DNA from: SZAS-79 sp038329645
Lineage (GTDB): Bacteria; Pseudomonadota; Gammaproteobacteria; Burkholderiales; SG8-39
NCBI GenBank assembly: GCA_038329645.1
Contig: JBBQNG010000161.1
Coordinates: forward strand, 1 to 9,988
Length of the DNA stretch: 9,988 nt
Reading direction: 5' to 3'
Below are positions 4,964 through 9,988 of this stretch, piece by piece; position 1 is the stretch's first letter; each line of letters opens with the position of its first letter. The notes beneath the pieces are model-generated. The model saw nothing but the letters and a program-made list of their open reading frames with translations. It was not told where the DNA came from and ran no database searches. Position numbers and translations under genes: made by a program.

Positions 4964-5983
4964 TCAGGTGTGGGACAGCGCGCTGGAGAGCAGCTTGGCG
5001 GTGATGTCGACGATCGGGATCACGCGATCGTAGGCCATGCGCGTGGGTCCGATCACGCCCACGGTCCCGACGACTTCGCCGTTGACCTTGTACGGCGCAG
5101 TGACCACGCTCACCTCGTCGGGGGCCGAAACGCCGGTCTCCCCGCCGATGAAGATCTGCACGCCGTGGCCGCGCAGCGAAATGTCGAGGATCTGCACCAG
5201 CGACGACTTGCGCTCGAACAGCTCGAACAATTGCTTGAGCCGCGTGACATCCGACGACAGGTCCTGCACGGACAGCAGGTTGCGCTCGCCGGAGATCACG
5301 TAGGGCTCGTTGCTCTCCGACACCGCGCGGCCGCCGGCCTCGAGGGCCACGTTCATCAGCGCGTACATGTCCTTGCGCAGGTCCGACAGCTCGGCATGCA
5401 GCTTGGTGCGCACGTCCTCGAAGCTCTGGCCGGAGTAGTTCTGGTTGATGTAGTTGGCCGCTTCGATGAGCTCGGAGGGGCCGTACTCGCGCTCGGTGAA
5501 CAGGATCCGGTTCTGCACGTCGCCCGAAGGGGTGACCACGATCAGCAGGACGCGCTTTTCCGACAGCTTGAGGAACTCTATCTGGCGGAACGTGGTGGCG
5601 CGGCGGCGCGGGGTCATGACCACGCCCGCAAACTGGGTAAGCTGCGAGAGCAGGTTGGAGGCCGAATGGATCACCCGCTGCGGGTTGTCCGGATGCAGGT
5701 TGTCCTCGAGCTGGTGGATCTCCGCCGATTCGAGCGGCTTGGTGATCAGCAGCGTGTCGACGAAGAACCGGTATCCCGCCGGCGTGGGCACGCGCCCGGC
5801 CGAAGTGTGCGGGCTGATGATGAAGCCCATCTCCTCGAGGTCGGACATCACGTTGCGGATCGTGGCCGGGGACAGGTCGAGGCCCGAATACTTCGACAGG
5901 GTGCGCGAGCCCACCGGCTGGCCTTCGGTGATGTAGCGCTCGATGAGCGTCTTGAGCAGGACTTGGGCGCGTTTATCCAGCAT
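4964..5983 (-). CDS. hrcA: HrcA, heat-inducible transcription repressor
   Basis: Represses class I heat-shock genes by binding CIRCE elements and depends on GroEL for activity. From the ATG at 5983 it gives 339 residues, normal for the family. Seen: the N-terminal winged helix MLDKRAQVLLKTLIERYITEGQPVGSRTL with SPATIRNVMSDLEEMGFI and SPHTSAGRVPTPAGYRFFVD (about residues 1-80), then the GAF-like middle with VLLIVVTPSGDVQNRI, and a C-terminal IFIGGETGVSAPDEVSVVTAPYKVNGEVVGTVGVIGPTRMAYDRVIPIVD, the best conserved part. Other possible starts are ATG 5992 and GTG 6001; relatives usually begin M-D-RA-LLK, and a -10 like box at 5996-5991 would exclude the longer forms. It is first gene of the operon with the NTF2-like gene and hemH. 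Confidence 0.96.
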   Translation of the reverse strand: MLDKRAQVLLKTLIERYITEGQPVGSRTLSKYSGLDLSPATIRNVMSDLEEMGFIISPHTSAGRVPTPAGYRFFVDTLLITKPLESAEIHQLEDNLHPDNPQRVIHSASNLLSQLTQFAGVVMTPRRRATTFRQIEFLKLSEKRVLLIVVTPSGDVQNRILFTEREYGPSELIEAANYINQNYSGQSFEDVRTKLHAELSDLRKDMYALMNVALEAGGRAVSESNEPYVISGERNLLSVQDLSSDVTRLKQLFELFERKSSLVQILDISLRGHGVQIFIGGETGVSAPDEVSVVTAPYKVNGEVVGTVGVIGPTRMAYDRVIPIVDITAKLLSSALSHT

Positions 5984-5990
5984 GCGGATC

Positions 5991-6020
5991 ATTCTACACA
6001 CCGCCGGGCGCGTCGTTCAC
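5991..6020 (-). promoter_or_regulatory. Candidate hrcA promoter giving a nearly leaderless mRNA
   Basis: On the minus strand TAGAAT (5996-5991) matches TATAAT at 5 of 6 bases and lies 7 bases before the ATG at 5983, so the expected transcript would begin within a base or two of the start codon. A poor -35 (GTGAAC, 6020-6015) is 18 bases upstream. No strong ribosome-binding site is seen for hrcA, which fits. Confidence 0.4.
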
Positions 6021-6044
6021 TTCCCTGGGGCGCTGTGGTTAAAT
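6016..6044 (+). promoter_or_regulatory. Candidate nadK-recN promoter giving a leaderless mRNA
   Basis: TTCACT (6016-6021), a 17-base spacer and TTAAAT (6039-6044) each match the sigma-70 boxes at 4 of 6 bases. The -10 ends 6 bases before the nadK ATG at 6051, which places the expected +1 on the A of the ATG. No ribosome-binding site is seen before nadK. The -35 region overlaps that of the opposing hrcA promoter. Confidence 0.45.
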
Positions 6045-6050
6045 CGGACG

Positions 6051-6956
6051 ATGCCCCCCCCCGCGCCCACGCCCGCGTTCCGCCGCATCGCCCTGATCGG
6101 CAAGTTCCAGAGCCCCGAGATCACCGAGTCGCTGCACGCGCTGGCCGGCTTCCTGCGCGAGCAGGGCTGCGACGTCATGATCGAGCAGGAGACGGCCAGC
6201 AACATCGGCGCGGCGGCGCGCGCGGCGACCTATGCCGAGATAGGCGGCAGCGCGGACCTCGCCGTGATCGTCGGGGGCGACGGCACGATGCTCGCCGCGG
6301 CCCGCAACCTGGTGCGCTACCGCGTCCCGGTGGTCGGCATCAACCAGGGGCGCCTGGGCTTCATGACCGATATTGCGCTGCACGACATGAGGAAGTCGCT
6401 GGGGGCGATCCTCGGGGGCGATTATTCGATGGAGGAGCGCTCGCTCATCGAAGCCGAGATCGTGCGCGACGGCAAGGTCATCCTGCAGACGCTGGCGCTC
6501 AACGATGCTGTCGTGAATAAGGGCTCGCAGGGCCGCCTGATCGAGTTCGAGGTCCACATCGACGGGCAATACGTCTATACGCAGCGCTCCGACGGCGTGA
6601 TCGTCGCGACGCCGACGGGGTCCACCGCCTATGCGCTGTCGGCACAGGGGCCGATCCTGCACCCGTCGCTGCCGGCATTCGCGCTGGTGCCGTTGTATCC
6701 GCATACGCTTTCCGCCCGTCCCGTCAGCATCAGCGACCGCAGCATCATCGAGATCGTGCTGCTGCACGCCGTTGACGCGCGCGCCCATTTCGACGGCCAG
6801 GCGCTGGCCGATATGGCCGAAGGCGACCGCCTGCGGCTTAAGAGGTCGGAGAACGCGATCCGCTTCGTGCACCCGCCCGGCTACAGCTATTTCGTCATGC
6901 TGCGCGAGAAGCTGCGCTGGAGCGAGTCGATAGACAAAGCCCCCCCGGCGCGCTGA
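6051..6956 (+). CDS. nadK: NAD kinase (ATP/polyphosphate-dependent)
   Basis: Phosphorylates NAD to NADP in the cytoplasm. The ATG at 6051 gives 301 residues, as in proteobacterial relatives. Seen: IALIGKF near residue 13, the GGDGT motif at 75-79 (AVIVGGDGTMLAAAR) with the catalytic aspartate, GINQGRLGFM at 96-105, ALNDAVVNKG with the NAD-binding Asn-Asp at 151-152, and TPTGSTAYALSAQGPI at 187-202, followed by HTLSARPV. Upstream codons to 5943 remain open but overlap hrcA and have no better start. A run of nine C follows the start codon directly and encodes PPP; a seven-C run lies near the 3' end. The stop shares one base with the recN start. Confidence 0.97.
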   Translation: MPPPAPTPAFRRIALIGKFQSPEITESLHALAGFLREQGCDVMIEQETASNIGAAARAATYAEIGGSADLAVIVGGDGTMLAAARNLVRYRVPVVGINQGRLGFMTDIALHDMRKSLGAILGGDYSMEERSLIEAEIVRDGKVILQTLALNDAVVNKGSQGRLIEFEVHIDGQYVYTQRSDGVIVATPTGSTAYALSAQGPILHPSLPAFALVPLYPHTLSARPVSISDRSIIEIVLLHAVDARAHFDGQALADMAEGDRLRLKRSENAIRFVHPPGYSYFVMLREKLRWSESIDKAPPAR

Positions 6957-8611
6957 TGCTGCGCAGTCTCGCGATCCGCGACTTCGTCATCGTCGAGTCG
7001 GTCGAGCTCGAGCCGGCCAGGGGGTTCACGGTCCTGACGGGCGAGACCGGCGCGGGCAAGTCGATCCTCGTCGACGCCATCGAGCTGCTGGTGGGCGGCC
7101 GCGCGGAAGCGGGCGTGGTGCGCGAAGGCGCCGAGCGCGCGGAGCTCGCCGCGGAGTTCGAAGTCGCCGCGGGCGGCGCCCTTGCGGCGTACCTTGATGA
7201 GAACGAGCTCGGCGGCGACCCGGGTGTCCTGCTCGTGCGCCGCATCGTCGATCGCGGCGGGCGCTCGCGCGCCTTCGTGAACGGGCGCGGCGCAACGCTT
7301 GCGCAGCTCAAGGAGGTAGGCGAATACCTGGTCGACATCCATGGGCAGCATGCCCACCAGTCGCTGATGCGGCCGGCGGCCCAGCGCGCTTTGCTGGACG
7401 GACATGCGGGCATCGAAGCCACGGTGCGCGAGGCGGGAGAAGCCTGGCGCGGCTGGAAGCGGCTCGAGGCGCTCGCCGCCGAAGCGGCCGAGCAATACGC
7501 GCAACGCGAGCTCGAGCGCGCCGAGCTGCAGGACAAGGTTTCCGAGTTGAAGCGCCTGGCGCCGGCGGAGGGGGAGTGGGACGCGCTGTCGGCCGAGCAT
7601 TCGCGCCTGGCGCATGGCTCCAGCCTGGTTGCGGGTGCAGAGTCGTCGCTGGAAGCCTTGTCCGAAGCTGAAGACGCGACCCTGGCGCGCATTGCTGCGG
7701 TCGCCGCCCAGCTGCGCGCATTGTCGGAGCACGACGCGCACCTCGTTCCCATTGTCGAGTTGCTCGAGTCGGCGGAGGCCCAGGTTGGCGAGGCGGCCCG
7801 CGAGTTGCGCAACTACGCTTCGAAGATCGAGCTCGATCCCGAGGCCCTGCGCTCGGTGGAAACGCGCACCGAGGCGCTCCACTCAGCCGGTCGCAAGTTC
7901 CGTGTCAAGGCGGCCGACCTGCATCAACTCGCCAAGGATCTCAGGCAGCGGCTCGAGGAGCTCGAGCTGGCCGCCAACCCGGAAGCGCTGCAGAAGCAGG
8001 TCGCGGCTTCGAAGGACGCCTACCTCGCTCTCGCAAGGCGCCTCTCAGAAAAACGGAAAAACGCTGCGGGGGCACTGTCCAAGGCAGTCACAGCCGGGAT
8101 GCAGGACTTGGCGATGGGCGGGGGCCGCTTCGCCGTCCAGCTTCCGCCGCTGCAGGAACCGGCCGCGCACGGCCTCGAGGACGTGGTCTTCGAAGTGGCT
8201 TCGCATCCCAGCCTGCCGCTGCGTGCACTGGGCAAGGTGGCCTCCGGCGGCGAGCTTTCGCGCATCAGCCTCGCGCTGCAGTTGGTTGCGAGCAAATCCT
8301 CGCCGGTCGCGACGCTGGTGTTCGACGAGGTCGACAGTGGCATTGGCGGCGCGGTGGCCGAGATAGTCGGGCGCTCGCTCAGGGCGCTGGGCCAGAACCG
8401 GCAGGTGCTCGCCGTGACCCACCTGCCGCAGGTCGCGGCGCAGGGCAACGACCAGTGGACGGTCGCCAAAGGCGGCGGCAAGACCAGGGTGCGCACCAGC
8501 GTGACACGGCTCGACCGTGCCGGCAGGGTAGAGGAGCTGGCCCGCATGCTGGGCGGCACCGAGATCACGCCGACCACGCGCAAGCACGCCGCAGAGCTGC
8601 TCGGTCGCTAG
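6956..8611 (+). CDS. recN: RecN, SMC-like DNA double-strand-break repair ATPase
   Basis: Cohesin-like ATPase that holds broken ends during recombinational repair. 551 residues, normal length. Seen: the N-terminal head MLRSLAIRDFVIVESVELE and Walker A GETGAGKS at 29-36, GILVRR/VNGRGATL and the VDIHGQHAHQSLM motif (about 125-137), then a long Glu/Ala/Leu-rich stretch that forms the short coiled-coil arms, and the C-terminal head with the signature SGGELSR at 430-436, Walker B TLVFDEVD at 453-460, SGIGG, and VLAVTHLPQVAA. The ATG overlaps the nadK stop (TGATG), so translation should be coupled. I see no LexA-type CTGT-N8-ACAG box before nadK or recN, so SOS control is not evident. It converges on fur. 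Confidence 0.97.
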   Translation: MLRSLAIRDFVIVESVELEPARGFTVLTGETGAGKSILVDAIELLVGGRAEAGVVREGAERAELAAEFEVAAGGALAAYLDENELGGDPGVLLVRRIVDRGGRSRAFVNGRGATLAQLKEVGEYLVDIHGQHAHQSLMRPAAQRALLDGHAGIEATVREAGEAWRGWKRLEALAAEAAEQYAQRELERAELQDKVSELKRLAPAEGEWDALSAEHSRLAHGSSLVAGAESSLEALSEAEDATLARIAAVAAQLRALSEHDAHLVPIVELLESAEAQVGEAARELRNYASKIELDPEALRSVETRTEALHSAGRKFRVKAADLHQLAKDLRQRLEELELAANPEALQKQVAASKDAYLALARRLSEKRKNAAGALSKAVTAGMQDLAMGGGRFAVQLPPLQEPAAHGLEDVVFEVASHPSLPLRALGKVASGGELSRISLALQLVASKSSPVATLVFDEVDSGIGGAVAEIVGRSLRALGQNRQVLAVTHLPQVAAQGNDQWTVAKGGGKTRVRTSVTRLDRAGRVEELARMLGGTEITPTTRKHAAELLGR

Positions 8612-8620
8612 CGGCTAGCG
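8606..8620. repeat. Palindrome spanning the convergent recN and fur stops
   Basis: CGCTAG (8606-8611) and CTAGCG (8615-8620) are inverse complements with a 3-base loop and contain both TAG stop codons. The stem is short and no T-run follows on either strand, so a terminator role is doubtful; the symmetry partly follows from two abutting CGC-TAG ends. Confidence 0.4.
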
Positions 8621-9055
8621 GGCCGTCTTTCGGTAGATGCAGTCGACCTTGGTGCAGTCGGCATACAGCGCGAGGGAATGGCCGTGCAGGTCGAAACCTT
8701 TTTCGCGCGCGATCTCGTTCTGGCGCAATTCGATCTGCGCGTCGAAGAACTCCTCCACGCGCCCGCACTGCAGGCACACGAGGTGGTCGTGATGGTGGCC
8801 TTCGTTGAGTTCGAACACCGACTTGCCGGTCTCGAAGTGCTGGCGCGAAAGGAGGCCGGCCTGCTCGAACTGGGTCAGCACGCGGTACACCGTGGCCAGG
8901 CCGATGTCGATGTTCTCCGCGATCAGCGCCTTGTAGACGTCCTCGGCCGACAGGTGGCGCACCTTGCTGGCCTCGAACAGCTCGAGGATCTTGCGGCGCG
9001 GCAGTGTCGCCTTGAGGCCGATTTCCTTGAGGCTTTGCGAGGTGTTCGAACTCAT
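8615..9055 (-). CDS. fur: Fur, ferric uptake regulator
   Basis: Iron-responsive dimeric repressor of iron uptake and storage genes. The ATG at 9055 gives 146 residues, typical. Seen: LKEIGLKATLPRRKILELFE (9-28), the DNA-binding helix region SAEDVYKAL and IDIGLATVYRVLTQFEQAGLL (49-69), then the metal domain with GHHHDH at 86-91, CLQCG at 94-98 (Cys94 and Cys97, structural zinc positions) and a second pair Cys134 and Cys139 in YADCTKVDC. HDH and HGH motifs supply the regulatory site. The frame stays open upstream to 9985 but that is antisense to bamE and dapB. It is divergent from bamE and convergent with recN, 3 bases from its stop. Confidence 0.97.
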   Translation of the reverse strand: MSSNTSQSLKEIGLKATLPRRKILELFEASKVRHLSAEDVYKALIAENIDIGLATVYRVLTQFEQAGLLSRQHFETGKSVFELNEGHHHDHLVCLQCGRVEEFFDAQIELRQNEIAREKGFDLHGHSLALYADCTKVDCIYRKTAR

Positions 9056-9076
9056 GGGTGCGGGGCGGTGGCGGGC

Positions 9077-9104
9077 GGAACCTTTCGATCTATCGGCTAT
9101 CATA
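9077..9104 (+). promoter_or_regulatory. Sigma-E promoter of bamE
   Basis: GGAACCT (9077-9083), a 16-base spacer and TCATA (9100-9104) match the RpoE consensus GGAACTT-N16-TCnnA, one base off in the -35. The predicted start near 9110 leaves about 24 bases before the bamE GTG. From family knowledge, bamE (smpA) belongs to the sigma-E envelope-stress regulon in E. coli, which supports the assignment. Confidence 0.65.
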
Positions 9105-9127
9105 TAGGCATTCCCCTGCATTGAGAA
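9099..9127 (-). promoter_or_regulatory. Candidate fur promoter overlapping the bamE promoter
   Basis: On the minus strand TTCTCA (9127-9122), a 17-base spacer and TATGAT (9104-9099) match sigma-70 boxes at 4 and 5 of 6 bases. The start would be near 9092, 37 bases before the fur ATG. Its -10 occupies the same bases as the bamE sigma-E -10. No convincing Fur box was found in the 78-base spacer. Confidence 0.4.
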
Positions 9128-9133
9128 ACCGCA

Positions 9134-9601
9134 GTGACCCACGATCCCAGTTGCTTTTCCCCCGTGCGCACGCGCAGGGGGGCCGTAGTTCTCGCCTTGC
9201 TGATTCCGGCATGCAGCTACCTGCCCGAAATGCCGTCGCTGCCTTCGCTGCCGGGGCTGGCTTCGATCAAGCCGTACCGAATCGACATCCAGCAAGGCAA
9301 CTTCCTGTCGCCCGAAATGGTCGCCCAGTTGAAGAAGGGCATGACCCGGGAGCAGGTGCGCTTCGTGCTCGGCACGCCGCTGGTCACCGACATCTTCCAC
9401 GGCGACCGCTGGGACTACGTTTTCTACCGCGAGCTCGGCAACGGCTCCAAGGACCAGCGCCGGCTGTCGGTGTTCTTCGACAACGACAAGCTGGCCCGCG
9501 CGGTGGGCGAGAACGTGCCCCTCGAGCTCGGTGGGACGGGCCCGGCGCCGAAAGCGGAGGCCGACAACGCCGCGACGCTCAAGAGCGACAGCAAGAACTG
9601 A
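9134..9601 (+). CDS. bamE: BamE (SmpA/OmlA), outer-membrane assembly lipoprotein
   Basis: Lipoprotein subunit of the BAM complex that inserts beta-barrel proteins into the outer membrane; anchored to the inner leaflet facing the periplasm. The GTG start at 9134 gives 155 residues. Seen: a positively charged RTRRG, a hydrophobic segment AVVLALLIPA, and a lipobox-like LIPAC with Cys27 as the expected lipidated residue; proline before the alanine is unusual. Then YRIDIQQGNFLSPEMVAQLKKGMTREQV and RFVLGTPLVTDIFHGDRWDYVFYRE (about 70-100), the SmpA/OmlA core with GTPL and DRWDYVFY, and a disordered Ala/Lys tail. A GTG at 9164 would give a shorter signal peptide, so the exact start is open. dapB follows after 16 bases. 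Confidence 0.93.
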   Translation: MTHDPSCFSPVRTRRGAVVLALLIPACSYLPEMPSLPSLPGLASIKPYRIDIQQGNFLSPEMVAQLKKGMTREQVRFVLGTPLVTDIFHGDRWDYVFYRELGNGSKDQRRLSVFFDNDKLARAVGENVPLELGGTGPAPKAEADNAATLKSDSKN

Positions 9602-9617
9602 GGCGGGGACAGGTCGC

Positions 9618-9988
9618 ATGAAGATCGCGATAGCCGGCAGCTCAGGCCGAATGGGACGCACGCTGATCGAATGCGTCCTCAAGGACGGCGCATTGAAACT
9701 TAGCGGCGCGCTCGAGCAGCCCGGGCACGCACTCCTGGGCAAGGATGCGGGCGAGCTGGCCGGGATTCCCACATCGGTCGCGATAAGCGCGGATATCGAT
9801 GCGGTACTCGCGGCATCGGACGCAATCATCGACTTCACCCGCCCGGCGGGCACGCTTGCGCACCTTGACGCGTGTCTCAGGCTAGGCAGGAAAATGGTCA
9901 TCGGCACGACCGGCTTCTCGGACGCCGAGAAAGCACGCATTGCCGAGGCCGCGCGCACGATCGCGATCATGTTCGCGCCGAACATGGC
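9618..9988 (+). CDS. dapB: 4-hydroxy-tetrahydrodipicolinate reductase, 5' part
   Basis: NAD(P)H-dependent reductase of the diaminopimelate route to lysine and peptidoglycan, acting on the product of DapA. 123 codons are visible of a protein usually near 265. Seen: MKIAIAGSSGRMGRTL with the nucleotide-binding GSSGRMG at residues 7-13, ALE at 31-33 (the position that contacts the cofactor ribose), IIDFTRP at 70-76, and VIGTTGF at 94-100 with the GTTG loop; FAPNM at the edge leads into the substrate domain. The ATG is preceded by AGG 5 bases upstream and lies 16 bases after the bamE stop, so the two are probably co-transcribed. Identity is secure; the C-terminal catalytic half is outside the window. 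Confidence 0.96.
   Translation, partial: MKIAIAGSSGRMGRTLIECVLKDGALKLSGALEQPGHALLGKDAGELAGIPTSVAISADIDAVLAASDAIIDFTRPAGTLAHLDACLRLGRKMVIGTTGFSDAEKARIAEAARTIAIMFAPNM

Noticed and set aside
4970..6520. 516-codon plus-strand open frame opposite hrcA and running out of frame into nadK
   Set aside because: It is the complement of conserved HrcA and then a wrong frame of NadK; product is rich in H, D, R, V, L repeats typical of a reverse-strand shadow.
9056..9133. Fur box in the fur-bamE spacer
   Set aside because: ATGATAG and GATAG repeats loosely recall GATAAT units, but there is no convincing 19-base Fur box; the sigma-E and sigma-70 boxes explain the conserved-looking bases better.
1..9988. 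CRISPR array, tRNA or rRNA gene, prophage attachment site
   Set aside because: No regularly spaced direct repeats, no cloverleaf-like or ribosomal sequence, and no integrase gene were seen.

Overview
The window reads as chromosome from a GC-rich betaproteobacterium. The evidence is gene content and order (dnaK, grpE, hemH, hrcA, nadK, recN, fur, bamE, dapB, which from memory is a conserved betaproteobacterial neighbourhood) and the look of the proteins, for example Fur with its CLQCG and DCTKVDC cysteine pairs. I cannot place it at genus level.

Left part (1-1815, minus strand): the end of the heat-shock locus, grpE followed by dnaK, which runs off the left edge. Both genes have a recognisable sigma-32 promoter. 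The one for dnaK matches the textbook consensus almost perfectly and overlaps the grpE stop codon. No CIRCE element was seen although hrcA lies about 4 kb away.

Middle part (about 1816-3475): an accessory island between grpE and hemH. It starts with a 307-base non-coding stretch that holds a mobile-element-like motif, a strong bulged GC hairpin and other inverted repeats. Then come plus-strand toxin-antitoxin genes: a DUF433 antitoxin overlapping a DUF5615 PIN-like toxin, then an AbrB/MazE-type antitoxin and a Phd/YefM-type antitoxin only 6 bases apart. No toxin follows either of the last two. What remains is a start codon coupled to the Phd stop that opens a 19-codon frame, probably a vapC fossil, and about 140 bases of non-coding DNA.

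Right part (3476-9988): conserved core genes. On the minus strand hrcA, an NTF2/SnoaL-like gene and hemH form a tight, translationally coupled operon. Divergent to it, nadK and recN form a plus-strand operon with a one-base stop/start overlap. The hrcA-nadK spacer holds two face-to-face promoters whose -10 boxes sit 6-7 bases from the start codons, suggesting leaderless transcripts. recN converges with fur. fur is divergent from bamE, and their 78-base spacer contains a good sigma-E promoter for bamE whose -10 coincides with the likely fur -10. bamE is followed by dapB, cut by the right edge.

The core genes cover protein folding stress (DnaK, GrpE, HrcA), haem synthesis and iron control (HemH, Fur), NADP supply (NadK), DNA repair (RecN), envelope assembly (BamE) and lysine/cell-wall synthesis (DapB). 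I found no wholly new system. The most unusual parts are the decayed toxin-antitoxin island and the overlapping divergent promoters.
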